This document shows positions 9,097 through 18,502 of a stretch of 64,000 nucleotides of DNA, one piece after another. The notes beneath the pieces are model-generated. The model was not told the DNA's origin. It made no database searches and saw only the letters and a program-made list of their open reading frames with translations. Each line of letters begins with the position of its first letter. Position 1 is the stretch's first letter. This DNA is from Draconibacterium orientale. Its GTDB lineage: Bacteria; Bacteroidota; Bacteroidia; Bacteroidales; Prolixibacteraceae. The translations under genes and the position numbers were made by a program. The stretch spans positions 310,001 through 374,000 of the forward strand of contig NZ_CP007451.1 of assembly GCF_000626635.1 (NCBI RefSeq), in the 5' to 3' direction.

Positions 9097-12000
9097 CTAT
9101 TCAAAAAGTCTGGTTTGTTCTGAAGATGTTGTAATAACCGTTTTACTGTCACGAATGAGGCTATCTTTATTTGATAACACCCCAGTTGCTTGTATGAGGT
9201 CTTCACTTCCTGCCGGAAGTACTTCGCAAAGGGATGTAACTACACGCCAGAAGCTGCTTTCTGGACTGGATGCCACTTTGTCGATGTATTGTAATAAGGC
9301 ATTTCTATTTGTTCCTTTGTAAAGAGCCATGGCACGGTGAACCTGGTCAATCAATAGGTTATTTGCTCTTTCTCCAATGTTTTTATTGGCTTTTAATCTT
9401 TCCTGAAATCCACCCAAGGTTTGTTTGTTCCCATTCTTAATAAGGATATGTTCGGTAAAAAGTTCCTGAACATTAATGCTGAGTCCAACCCGACTGAATT
9501 TGGCTGCATCATCAAATTCACTTTCGGTAAAACCATATAGTTGTAACCATCCAATGTAAAATTTAGTGAAATCATCTCCGTCAAATCCTTTTAATAAAGC
9601 ATTAAAAGCACTTTCTCTGGCTATTTCCAGTAACTCAGCAACAGTTACTTCACTACCATCAGCCTTCTCCACTTTTTCATATTGACCAAACTCACTTACA
9701 GCTTGTCCAAAACAAGCGGTTAACAAATCCGCACCTCTAAAACCAAGACGATACAATTCATCAACTTGTATTGTTACTGTTTTTTCTATTGCTTTTCTTA
9801 CTTCCCTATAATCTCCAAATCCTTTTCTTTGAGCTGGACGACATGATACTGTTACAGAGGATGATAAAGCAGCATTACCCATTGCTAACATTCTTGCCCC
9901 CATTTCTGTATCAATTGCCCAACTACCTGTTATATTCATTCTTGCGCCAAGAATAGAATTACAAAGAGTTGTCCATGCTTCTGTACTTTGATGGGCAAAC
10001 ATAATACTTACAATATCTGAAGTTTGATGTTCAATTGCATCCAAAATCGAAAGTAATTTCCCCTCGAAATGTTTCTTTGCATTATTCAAATTATTCTGAT
10101 GATGATACTTAATTGCTGTACATTCTTCACTTTTTGGAGTTTGAGGTGTTGCATAGTTGAGAGGATATATATCACCAAGAGATTGTTTATGCCATACATA
10201 AAAGAAGTCAGAAAGGTCAGCATACGCAATTGCATCATAGTAAGGGGGGTCCGTAATAACAGATGTTAGATATTTTTCTTTGAATTGACTTTTATCCCCA
10301 CTTGAAGCATTATTGCAAATTGAATAAAATTCAACAACTGATTCTGAATTAATATATCGTATTAGCCAATCAAGTTGGTTTATTGCGCTTCCAGTAGATT
10401 CACAGAAAGGATTTGACTCTGGATAATCAAAAACCATGGGAATAGCTTGCCGTGAAAAGGGAGTTTCTATCTTTTCACCTGGAACATTCCAACGTCCAAA
10501 GGAAGTATTTACAGGGATTATTCGGTCAATCCAGATGGCAAGGTATGTTAAGATACATTTTGAATATTCATCCTTTACAAGAACTTCCTTTTTAAAATCA
10601 TTAAGTTTATAAATAAATGTTTGAATACAGTTTAATTGCCTATCTGAAAACATATCCATCCACCTTTTGTAACCCCAAAGAGGTATTTTTATATTTTGAG
10701 AATCCCCTTGTGGCATAAGTTCATCTGACCTTTCCACATTAACCTCTCTTTCTATAATTTTAGATTCATTAGGTGTTGGTTTTCTATACTCTTTCCCGTC
10801 TCTACCATCATAAATTACAGCAAGTAATTTTTGTTTAGGTAACTCTTTCTTAAATTGATTCTTTAATAACTTAGCTTCAGTGATATTTCCACAGCATGGA
10901 CATTTAAGATTTGCTCTTTCCATCCAACCTGGTTCATTGGTACTTCCCGATTCTATTTCAAACTCAATTTTAGTTCCATTAATAATTGGTTTCAGAAATA
11001 TTTTTTTGTTGGATTTATTACATAAATAAAATCCCCTTAACATGGGTACTTCTGCTTTACAACTTGGATTTGAGCAAACACCAATTTTACTCCAGTAATA
11101 TGCTATAGGCTTGTTGCCCTTTGAATCCACAGGATATAAATTCCCAATTTCTTTTTCCGTTTCTTTCAATAATTTTTTAGCATAAAACTCCACATCAAAT
11201 GCAAGTCTGTTTGGAACATTTACAGATGTCCATTGTGAATTTCCAGTAAATACTTTCCAGTCAACTGGCACCTTATTTAATTCTTCTTCACCATATTGTT
11301 TTGCAAATTCTTTTATACTGTATGTAATGGGTTTACCATATTTCTGAGGAAATTCAAGGCTCCCTTTTTGTATAATATGGGCTACCGGATTTATATCGTT
11401 CCCGTAGCTCCGGCATCCCAAACGTGCTGCTTCTAATGGAATTGCACCACCACCGGCAAAAGGGTCAAATACCTTTGGCATTTTATTTAAAAATGCTTCA
11501 ATAGCTTCATTTAGTTTATTTTCTTTTGCAATTATAGCATCAGAAGAAATATGTCTATCGGGTGTACTATACAAATCCTGTTCTGCATCTTTTATTGCTT
11601 CATAATGACTGTCGAAATCAGCAATCATTCCTTTTGCCGATTTCCCGGATGCGGAGTTATGAGCCACCCAAATCAATTTTCGGGCAATGCCAATAATTCT
11701 TTCATCGTTTTTATTATCCCACTTTATGAGACTGGCAAATGATAAGTTTTCTTTTGCACTTGTTTTTTTACCAAGGTGCTCATTTTTTATAAAAGTGTCT
11801 GAAAACTTGCCAATATACATCATCAACCTGTTTCTGCCATTATCTTCCATGGGGTCAATTACAGCAGTATAGGGTATATCATCATATGGTTTGTAAGGGT
11901 CTCCAGGATTATTCGCTCTACCCAACAATAATTGAACAGCCTCTTTAAATGCCGTTGGACAATTTGGGTCCAATGGGTCCGGAACCAGGCTGGCAAAAAC

Positions 12001-12150
12001 TACCGCACGGCAAACTGGCAAAGGTCTTCTGGCCCACCATAAATGTAAGGTGGAAATATGTCCATGTCTTATTGATTTGTCTCTAACACTTTCTGCCGAT
12101 ATTTCTTTTATCGGCATCGCAACTTCAATTAATTTTTTTGCTTGAGTCAT
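9097..12150 (-). CDS. DUF1156 DNA methyltransferase (DPPY type)
   Basis: The N-terminal DUF1156 region contains IRHGHISTLHLWWARRPL (about residues 27-44), the hallmark of this family. Methyltransferase motif I is DPFAGGG at 229-235 and motif IV is DPPY at 634-637, as expected for N6-adenine or N4-cytosine amino-methylation. Paired cysteines at about 359/364 and 417/420 suggest a zinc-binding insert. At about 1017 residues it has the usual large size. I chose the ATG at 12150 rather than one 24 bases upstream because it lies 1 base past the DUF4276 stop and begins MTQAKKLIEVAMP, as family members do. It probably marks host DNA as self for the associated helicases and ATPase. No classical restriction endonuclease is adjacent. 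Confidence 0.9.
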   Translation of the reverse strand: MTQAKKLIEVAMPIKEISAESVRDKSIRHGHISTLHLWWARRPLPVCRAVVFASLVPDPLDPNCPTAFKEAVQLLLGRANNPGDPYKPYDDIPYTAVIDPMEDNGRNRLMMYIGKFSDTFIKNEHLGKKTSAKENLSFASLIKWDNKNDERIIGIARKLIWVAHNSASGKSAKGMIADFDSHYEAIKDAEQDLYSTPDRHISSDAIIAKENKLNEAIEAFLNKMPKVFDPFAGGGAIPLEAARLGCRSYGNDINPVAHIIQKGSLEFPQKYGKPITYSIKEFAKQYGEEELNKVPVDWKVFTGNSQWTSVNVPNRLAFDVEFYAKKLLKETEKEIGNLYPVDSKGNKPIAYYWSKIGVCSNPSCKAEVPMLRGFYLCNKSNKKIFLKPIINGTKIEFEIESGSTNEPGWMERANLKCPCCGNITEAKLLKNQFKKELPKQKLLAVIYDGRDGKEYRKPTPNESKIIEREVNVERSDELMPQGDSQNIKIPLWGYKRWMDMFSDRQLNCIQTFIYKLNDFKKEVLVKDEYSKCILTYLAIWIDRIIPVNTSFGRWNVPGEKIETPFSRQAIPMVFDYPESNPFCESTGSAINQLDWLIRYINSESVVEFYSICNNASSGDKSQFKEKYLTSVITDPPYYDAIAYADLSDFFYVWHKQSLGDIYPLNYATPQTPKSEECTAIKYHHQNNLNNAKKHFEGKLLSILDAIEHQTSDIVSIMFAHQSTEAWTTLCNSILGARMNITGSWAIDTEMGARMLAMGNAALSSSVTVSCRPAQRKGFGDYREVRKAIEKTVTIQVDELYRLGFRGADLLTACFGQAVSEFGQYEKVEKADGSEVTVAELLEIARESAFNALLKGFDGDDFTKFYIGWLQLYGFTESEFDDAAKFSRVGLSINVQELFTEHILIKNGNKQTLGGFQERLKANKNIGERANNLLIDQVHRAMALYKGTNRNALLQYIDKVASSPESSFWRVVTSLCEVLPAGSEDLIQATGVLSNKDSLIRDSKTVITTSSEQTRLFE

Positions 12151-12151
12151 T

Positions 12152-12739
12152 TTATTGTTGGCTGATTTGTTCAAGTTTATTTAAAAATCTTCTTGCACTT
12201 GGGGCGTTTTCGGCTGCACGAGCCAAAGAAAATTTGTCTTTTAATTTATGTGCTATCCTTCCATGTGATGATGTTCCTAATTGTTTACCAACCAAGTCAG
12301 AAGGATTTAATATTTCTTCAGGTCGTTGACCGCCACAATCAAAATTCAGTTTTTCATCAGCTAAAAACCATGCTTCCATTTCTTTTGTCATTATAATGAA
12401 AATCTGGTTATCTTTTAAATAGTGACCATTATCCCTATAGCCTGTTATTTCATTGACCACAATCATTGGACAGTCAACAGGCTTATATTTTCTGTTTCTT
12501 CTTTGCGCTTCCTTATCATCCTGGTCAACCATAATGAAAATGTATTCAACACCTTTTTTGTATAAATTTTGAATAAGAGATTTGAAATCTGTTTTTATTC
12601 TCGATTTACCACCACCATATAGTATTTCTTCTTCAGAGTATGTTATTCCGAATTGGTGTTCCAAATATTTCTTGAATCTTTCCGAATTAAGGATTGTCCT
12701 ATCGGATTTACCTTCAGATATAAATCCAATTTTTACCAT
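12152..12739 (-). CDS. DUF4276 TOPRIM-like protein (RloB/AriB-like partner)
   Basis: This 195-residue protein has E9 in SEGKSD and acidic residues 72-75 at the end of a predicted strand (MVDQDD). That is the Glu plus Asp-x-Asp arrangement of TOPRIM nucleases. KEMEAWFLAD near residue 118 is characteristic of DUF4276. It overlaps the upstream AAA ATPase gene by 7 bases, so the two are translated together. An AAA/ABC-type ATPase paired with a small TOPRIM protein is the layout of PARIS (AriA-AriB), RloAB and split OLD nucleases. I infer a toxin-like nuclease controlled by the ATPase. It could instead simply be an accessory gene of the methyltransferase system, whose next gene begins 1 base downstream. 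Confidence 0.75.
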   Translation of the reverse strand: MVKIGFISEGKSDRTILNSERFKKYLEHQFGITYSEEEILYGGGKSRIKTDFKSLIQNLYKKGVEYIFIMVDQDDKEAQRRNRKYKPVDCPMIVVNEITGYRDNGHYLKDNQIFIIMTKEMEAWFLADEKLNFDCGGQRPEEILNPSDLVGKQLGTSSHGRIAHKLKDKFSLARAAENAPSARRFLNKLEQISQQ

Positions 12740-14292
12740 GGCAATCCACCACCTTTCAGCATTTTATTCATCCAGGCCTCATCTCCTCTCAATTCTTCGA
12801 AATCACCTTCCTGACATGGATACAAATTTGTTTTTCCATCTTTTTTATTTACAATAACCAATTCTTCTTCATTCAATTGAGCTACCAGCGAAACTGAATG
12901 TGTTGTTACCCAGATATGGTGCCCATATTTATTTACCATCTCTCTGAAAAACGGAACCAGCTCCTGCAAGATAGCAGGATTTAATCCGGTTTCAGGTTCC
13001 TCAATACAAATAAACTGTTGTTTATCTGCCTGGTAAAATACCGCAAGCAGCGCAATGATATTAAATGTTCCCTCAGAAATTAATCCACCTGTTATTGGCT
13101 TATCTGGAAATGCTTTTTCGAATACCTGAAGTTCTTCTTTCCCTGATAAATCTTCAGCAATTTTAATACTTTCAATCCCAGGGATTAAAACTTGCATCCA
13201 TTCAATAATTTCGTCCTTCTTAGTTGTATCACCAAGGATTGTTTTAAGAATTTTATTCAGGTTTGATGCATCGAGCCAAAGTTTATTGTAAAGTTTTAAT
13301 TTGTTTTCTGCCCGTTTAAAATTATCGATATAGATTCGTGAAAATGATTCCATAATCCTGGTATCCAATGTAGTAATGTCGGTAAATTCTTTTTGAATTT
13401 TCTCTGTCCCCAATTCATAATTCAAACCAAAATCGATGATTTCCTTATTTTCATTGCTTTCAAATTCAAGACCTAATTTAATTGTTAAGGTTGCTTTCTC
13501 ATTTTTGAGTTTTTGTGCATTAAAGTTTACAATCTTTTCAGGCCCACCGAAAATATCAAGTGCTATTTTACCAGTAGTCATAGATGAATGCATCAGAAAT
13601 TCAATTGCTTCAAAAACACTTGACTTCCCTGAAGCATTTGCCCCTGCAAAAACAAGAAGTGAGGAAGGATTCGGAAGTTCAATATCAACAAGGGATTTGT
13701 AATTATTAATTTCAAGTCGGTTAATTTTAAATCTGTAATTTGATTCTTCCAAAACACGTAGAAAGTCATCGTAACTTTCTTCATTTATTTGTCGTTGCAA
13801 CTCTTTTACAGACCATTTTTTATCGACAGCATTTTTTAAGTAATACTTACGTTCATCTTCATTTAGCTTGTCTTTAATTAACTCGACATTATGACTCCAG
13901 TCCAGTTGAAAAGCTAATTCAAGACTATCTGGTGTATTTCTGTATTTGCGGTAAAATTGCTGCATTAGTCCCAGATTCGTAGTACTGAATCCTACTCCCA
14001 TTGAATCTGTTTTTAATACATCAGATAAAGCAGTTTTTAATTTATCCCATGGAGCTGATTTTTTGTATTTATCAGTTTTGAGTTGGTCCTCTTTAAGTTG
14101 ATATTTTCTATAAAATTCAGAAATCTCCTTTTCAATTATTTCTGACTTTTCCTTAAAAACTCCCTTGCTTTCAGCATAAAAGTTGGAAATTGTTTCACCT
14201 ATTTTAAATCGAAGTTCATTGATATTCTTACGATTCCACTTTTGGGTTACATCAATGATATCTTCATATAACTTGTTAATTAATCTTTCCAT
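12733..14292 (-). CDS. AAA_21-type ATPase with N-terminal DUF1016-like domain
   Basis: Residues about 25-178 match the N-terminal domain of YhcG/DUF1016 proteins: NLGLMQQFY near 106, LDWSHNVELI near 130, YYLKNAVDKKWSVKELQRQI near 150-169. From about 188 the protein becomes an SMC/OLD-like ATPase: Walker A GANASGKS at 217-224, a signature-like ISEGTFN at about 405, Walker B FICIEEPETGLNP from about 427, and a switch histidine in THS near 465. YhcG proteins normally carry a PD-(D/E)XK nuclease after the DUF1016 domain; here an ATPase replaces it and the nuclease function seems to be supplied by the downstream TOPRIM-like gene, which overlaps by 7 bases. It is probably a sensor/ATPase of an abortive-infection module; the trigger is unknown. 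Confidence 0.82.
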   Translation of the reverse strand: MERLINKLYEDIIDVTQKWNRKNINELRFKIGETISNFYAESKGVFKEKSEIIEKEISEFYRKYQLKEDQLKTDKYKKSAPWDKLKTALSDVLKTDSMGVGFSTTNLGLMQQFYRKYRNTPDSLELAFQLDWSHNVELIKDKLNEDERKYYLKNAVDKKWSVKELQRQINEESYDDFLRVLEESNYRFKINRLEINNYKSLVDIELPNPSSLLVFAGANASGKSSVFEAIEFLMHSSMTTGKIALDIFGGPEKIVNFNAQKLKNEKATLTIKLGLEFESNENKEIIDFGLNYELGTEKIQKEFTDITTLDTRIMESFSRIYIDNFKRAENKLKLYNKLWLDASNLNKILKTILGDTTKKDEIIEWMQVLIPGIESIKIAEDLSGKEELQVFEKAFPDKPITGGLISEGTFNIIALLAVFYQADKQQFICIEEPETGLNPAILQELVPFFREMVNKYGHHIWVTTHSVSLVAQLNEEELVIVNKKDGKTNLYPCQEGDFEELRGDEAWMNKMLKGGGLPW

Positions 14293-14319
14293 TAGGAACA
14301 GTTTAAATTATATCAACAT

Positions 14320-14600
14320 GTCTGGTATCTCCAGACGAAACAGCATTAAAAAGAGCAGTTTTCCCTGCTTTTGGAGATTAAACTGTAAATATATTAAAAT
14401 CTTGTCTGGAATCTCCAGACGAAAGAACATTTGCAAAAGCAAAACAAGAATTAAAAACAATATTAGAATGCAACACATAATTACACTTATAAACTTCATG
14501 TCTGGAATCTCCAGACAAAACAGCATTAAAAGGGGCAGTTTTACCACCTTTAGCATGTTTATTTAGGGAAATACTTAAATCTTGTCTGGAATCTCCAGAT
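14320..14600. repeat. Four-copy palindrome cluster in a degenerate 180-bp tandem duplication
   Basis: The 17-base palindrome GTCTGGAATCTCCAGAC occurs at 14320-14336 (loop TATCT), 14404-14420, 14500-14516 and 14584-14600 (last base T). The start-to-start distances are 84, 96 and 84, so two palindromes form one unit of 180 bp that has been duplicated. Copies 1 and 3 are both followed by aacagcattaaaa and a gcagtttt segment; copies 2 and 4 are both preceded by taaatctt. It lies exactly between the DUF3883 helicase stop and the AAA ATPase start. On the minus strand one frame reads SGDSRQ/SGDSRH at each palindrome, but stops interrupt it. It could be an operator array, a mobile REP-like element or a structured leader. 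Confidence 0.85.
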
Positions 14601-14634
14601 AAAGAAGCAGTGCAAGCATTCAGAGGAATCATTG

Positions 14635-17600
14635 TTACTCTATTATTTTTGACTTCCATTCTTCCATCCGAAGGAAGTATTGAACTCCTTTCGATTTCAA
14701 TTCAAACCTTAATGTTTTCGCAGGATTTTGAATACGATGTAGCACTGGTGCATGTTTGCAACTCACAACGATATACAACCAGGCAGTATCACCCAACTGG
14801 CCCAAACGATTCATTTCATTTTCACTCAGCATAACACTTCCATCGGCACCACTACGACCCTTAACTTCAATATATCGTTTTAAATCATCGGGACTAATAC
14901 TTCTAATATCATATCCTTCATTATTGGCACTAACATCAGTAGGTTGCCATCCAGCTTCTGTTTCAAAATCCATGGCTGTTTTCATCGCAATAGCCTCAGC
15001 TTCATCATCCCGACTCATACCATAATGCCCCTGATATTCAACCTGAGTTAAAGGAACAACATATGCACAACCTAATACTTCAGGAGCCTTTGGACTAAGT
15101 TGTGCCATTAACTCCAGATTCTCCAAACGAAAATGCTTCTTATCTATTAGTTCGGTAATTCGTTTTTGTTTGTGCAATATTTTTTCCTGTACCCGAGCGT
15201 CACCTAACAAAACTTTGCCCTGGAGTTCCTGTATTTGTGTTTGCAAATCCATTATTACCTGCGTGAATGCTGATTCGAGATAATACTTTCTATCTGAAGA
15301 ATCTTTTTGCACATGTACCTTCGTATCTTCGAATTGCTGTTGAGTAATGTTTATAAAACTCCACTGCACCACATCATCATTACTCAATACCGGTGGTGGT
15401 TCGATGGGTTTAACAAATGCTGTTGGTGGATGTAAATCGATAAATTTTGCAGGTGAAGTAAGTTGAAAGTCTTCATCCTGTTTTTTATAAACCATTACTA
15501 ACCTTTCGTCAGCAACACTATCATCTTTCTTGCTTTCCCTGTTATCCACAATCTGGGACTTTACAAAAAATGCAAAATAATCCTCTTTGTCATCAGGAGA
15601 GATAAGTATCGTACCTTTGAGCATATCTTCCCTGAATTTGTTTCGAACAACTTTTACCAGACTATCGAATAAAGGATTCCCTGGATTGATATAATGTACT
15701 CTACCTAAATCACAAATATTCTGATAATCCAGAAATATATCTTTATCGAAACAAAACTGAATCTGGCGGATGGTATCAGCATAGATATTGTAATCATTTT
15801 TAAGCGTTTGAATAACTTCGTCTGGTAGCTTATCAATACGATATATTGACTTACGTAATTCGGTAAATTCACCACCCAGGTATTTGAATGCTTTCTCGAA
15901 AAACAAACGAATATAAATAGGTTGTAGCCTTTTTTCGTCTGAATTTTCTTTTAGAACTCTGGCATCTTTAAAATCAACTGTACTGTGGGCCAGTTTTTTC
16001 TTTTGTTCCTGAATTTTCTGCTTAAATTTTACTTTTAACTGTTCATCATCCTGCGCAAGAAAATCATTCAAAGCAGTTTCCTGACCGTTGAATATCGAGT
16101 TAATAATTGATTCTAAATTGACATTCTCCAGCACATCCTGAATCACATCATATACACGGTCATCACCAATTCCTTCTCGGATAATATCTAATTTAGTGAG
16201 CAATCTTTCAAGAACCTTTCCTTCTTTGGTATTATTAGCTACCATATTGAAAACCAACACATCCTGTTTTTGACCATACCTGTGGATTCGCCCCATTCGT
16301 TGTTCTAAACGGTTGGGATTCCAGGGAATATCCCAATTTATCAGCAAACGACAGAACTGTAAGTTGATTCCTTCACCGGCTGCATCTGTTCCAATCAATA
16401 TTTGAGTATCAGGTTTAGCAAAATCCCATTGTGCCTGTCTGCGTTCATCAACCGTTTTCCCACCATGGATAGTTGCTACTTTATAACCACCAGATTTGGT
16501 CAATCTTTCTTCGAGGTATAATAGTGTATCTTTGTGTTCAGTAAAAATTACCAGTTTTTCACCATTATCCAGCACTCCCTCTGATTTGAGTAATGCCTGT
16601 AACTCCTGGAACTTCTTTTCTTCCTGCTGGCGATTATAAAGTGTTTGTGCCAGTTCATACAACTTCTTTACTTCGTTGGTTTCCTGTTGGATTTCCTGTA
16701 AACTCTTAGCCGTGGTGAACAAACGGAATTTACGAGGGTCGGATAGAATATTTTCCAATGCGTCTCTTTCGTCATCTTCAAGTTCTTCAAAATCTTCGAT
16801 GTTTTCCACATTGAAACCATCCAGTTTATGCCTTTGGTTCCACAAATTGGGATTTTTGTTGACTTCATCGATAATGCCTTGTAGTGCTTTCCATCTTCTT
16901 TCCAACGTATTTTTAATAGCAAAAATGGAACTTACAAGCCTTCTCTGCATTACGGTTAAAGCCAGGGAAACATGAATATTCTTTGTTTCAGATGCTTCTT
17001 CTTTCTTCTTACTCAAATACCTTGTTACATCATCATATAATTCTTTTTCTTCAGGTGTAAGCTGATATGCAACAGTCCTGGTGTATCGATTTTTAAACAA
17101 CGGTTGACCTTGCCAATCCGTCATGTCTTCCTTCAGCCTACGAATAAAAAATTTATTTATTCCGTTATGTTCTAACTCCTTTACTCGGGTCGATGCAATT
17201 TCATCGGTGGCAAAAATATCTTCGTCTAAAAGCTGTAATAATTTTTTAAACGTATCTATTCTTCCCCTGTGAGGCGTTGCTGTTAACAGAAGTATGTGTT
17301 CGCATTGTTGCGATAATACCTGACCAGCTTTGTAACGTTGAGACAGGTATTGTTTTTGGCCGTAGTCATATGCTGATAACTTATGGCTTTCATCAAATAC
17401 AATTAAATCCCAGTGAGAATTACTTGCGACATTTAGCACATCTTCACGAGAGATAAAATCAATAGATGTCACAATTCGTTGAGCAGTATGAAAAATGTTA
17501 GGGTCTGATGAAAACAGGCTTCTGTTGACAAGAGTAAACGGGATATTAAACTTAACCCCCATTTCATCTTCCTGCCATTGCTTAGTTAATCCACCAGGTG

Positions 17601-18063
17601 TGACAATCAAAATCCGTTCGACCAGGCTGCGCATCAACATTTCCTTAATGAGCAAACCTGTCATAATAGTTTTACCTGCACCTGTATCATCAGCAAGCAG
17701 GAATCTGATTTTAGGTAGCGGTAGTAAAAATTTATATACTGCTTCTACTTGGTGTGGCAAGGGGTCAATAATACTACAATTTACCGCAAACAGTGGGTCG
17801 AATTGATAAGCTGAATTGATACGTTCTGCTTCAGCAAATAGTGCAAATCGTGTTGGGTCGCCTTTAAAATTGAAAGAACCTTCTTCGGTAAGAACAACTA
17901 ATTGCTCAAATTCAGTAGCTGAAATTACTTTTGAATTTGATTTGTTTGTATTGACACCAGTATATTTAAGTGACACCATATTCCCCAGAAGCTGCACCTG
18001 GTTTATTGTAACAGGCTCGTTAGGAATAAGATTTTTGACTATTTGACCTGGTTCTATTGACAT
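14635..18063 (-). CDS. SNF2-family helicase with C-terminal DUF3883
   Basis: This 1142-residue protein has Walker A DDTGAGKT at about 125-132, DESH at 224-227 and a TATPHRG motif III. The helicase C-terminal half has GTDAAGEGINLQF and then QRMGRIHRYGQ. A long coiled-coil-like stretch follows. Residues about 1030-1110 form DUF3883 (SANNEGYDIRSI, then RYIEVKGRSG), a fold related to restriction-endonuclease-like domains where the E-x-K could be catalytic or DNA-binding. This architecture is seen in DISARM-like and DUF1156/DUF499 loci. It is separated from the rest of that operon by the palindrome cluster and the ATPase/TOPRIM pair. No promoter was identified with confidence in the 141 bases upstream. 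Confidence 0.9.
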   Translation of the reverse strand: MSIEPGQIVKNLIPNEPVTINQVQLLGNMVSLKYTGVNTNKSNSKVISATEFEQLVVLTEEGSFNFKGDPTRFALFAEAERINSAYQFDPLFAVNCSIIDPLPHQVEAVYKFLLPLPKIRFLLADDTGAGKTIMTGLLIKEMLMRSLVERILIVTPGGLTKQWQEDEMGVKFNIPFTLVNRSLFSSDPNIFHTAQRIVTSIDFISREDVLNVASNSHWDLIVFDESHKLSAYDYGQKQYLSQRYKAGQVLSQQCEHILLLTATPHRGRIDTFKKLLQLLDEDIFATDEIASTRVKELEHNGINKFFIRRLKEDMTDWQGQPLFKNRYTRTVAYQLTPEEKELYDDVTRYLSKKKEEASETKNIHVSLALTVMQRRLVSSIFAIKNTLERRWKALQGIIDEVNKNPNLWNQRHKLDGFNVENIEDFEELEDDERDALENILSDPRKFRLFTTAKSLQEIQQETNEVKKLYELAQTLYNRQQEEKKFQELQALLKSEGVLDNGEKLVIFTEHKDTLLYLEERLTKSGGYKVATIHGGKTVDERRQAQWDFAKPDTQILIGTDAAGEGINLQFCRLLINWDIPWNPNRLEQRMGRIHRYGQKQDVLVFNMVANNTKEGKVLERLLTKLDIIREGIGDDRVYDVIQDVLENVNLESIINSIFNGQETALNDFLAQDDEQLKVKFKQKIQEQKKKLAHSTVDFKDARVLKENSDEKRLQPIYIRLFFEKAFKYLGGEFTELRKSIYRIDKLPDEVIQTLKNDYNIYADTIRQIQFCFDKDIFLDYQNICDLGRVHYINPGNPLFDSLVKVVRNKFREDMLKGTILISPDDKEDYFAFFVKSQIVDNRESKKDDSVADERLVMVYKKQDEDFQLTSPAKFIDLHPPTAFVKPIEPPPVLSNDDVVQWSFINITQQQFEDTKVHVQKDSSDRKYYLESAFTQVIMDLQTQIQELQGKVLLGDARVQEKILHKQKRITELIDKKHFRLENLELMAQLSPKAPEVLGCAYVVPLTQVEYQGHYGMSRDDEAEAIAMKTAMDFETEAGWQPTDVSANNEGYDIRSISPDDLKRYIEVKGRSGADGSVMLSENEMNRLGQLGDTAWLYIVVSCKHAPVLHRIQNPAKTLRFELKSKGVQYFLRMEEWKSKIIE

Positions 18064-18204
18064 GAAAATCTGTTTAAAAATGTTGATTTGGGTACTCGTT
18101 TTTAATGACCTAAATCTAATAAAAAAGAATTTGACTTTAGTTGATTAAAAGATAACCTGGTGGATTTTTAGTGTGTTGGCGACATAAACAAATTGAAGTA
18201 GTTT

Positions 18205-18483
18205 TTATTCTGTGCTTACGGGAAGTACATAATATTTGTTCTTTTCTCCTCTTCTTGGATTATTAAAGAACACATCTCTGTGACCATTAATTTCGTGAAT
18301 ATTTATATCCACAGTATTATCAACATCAACACTACCACTCACATAAGCATCAACAGAATTGATAACTCTGACATTTTGATTAGTTGGGATTATACCTGCA
18401 TTTTGGAATATTATCACCCAAATACCAATAGCTATAATTATAAGTATAGCTTTTAATGAAATGTTCTTTGATTTAGTTTCCAT
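18205..18483 (-). CDS. Small membrane-anchored protein, function unknown
   Basis: About 92 residues from the ATG at 18483; an ATG three codons upstream (18492) is also possible. One hydrophobic segment at about residues 9-27 (AILIIIAIGIWVIIFQNAG) is followed by a Val/Asn/Asp-rich extracytoplasmic stretch (VDAYVSGSVDVDNTVD) and a short basic tail. Proteins of this look are common and uncharacterised in Bacteroidota. It starts 10 bases after the stop of the deoxyribosyltransferase-like gene, so it belongs to that operon. A membrane anchor at the end of an effector cassette could be a target or localisation partner, but nothing in the sequence proves this. Confidence 0.65.
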   Translation of the reverse strand: METKSKNISLKAILIIIAIGIWVIIFQNAGIIPTNQNVRVINSVDAYVSGSVDVDNTVDINIHEINGHRDVFFNNPRRGEKNKYYVLPVSTE

Positions 18484-18502
18484 CAATATCATTTATTAAG
18501 AA

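Noticed and set aside
14320-14600. CRISPR array
   Set aside because: Only four short palindromes, unequal 67/79-base spacers with similar sequence to one another, and no cas genes in the window.
14378-14659. A 93-residue gene with repeated SGDSR peptides
   Set aside because: The peptides arise from the DNA palindrome read in one frame; the last repeat lies beyond a stop, and the rest has no protein-like character.
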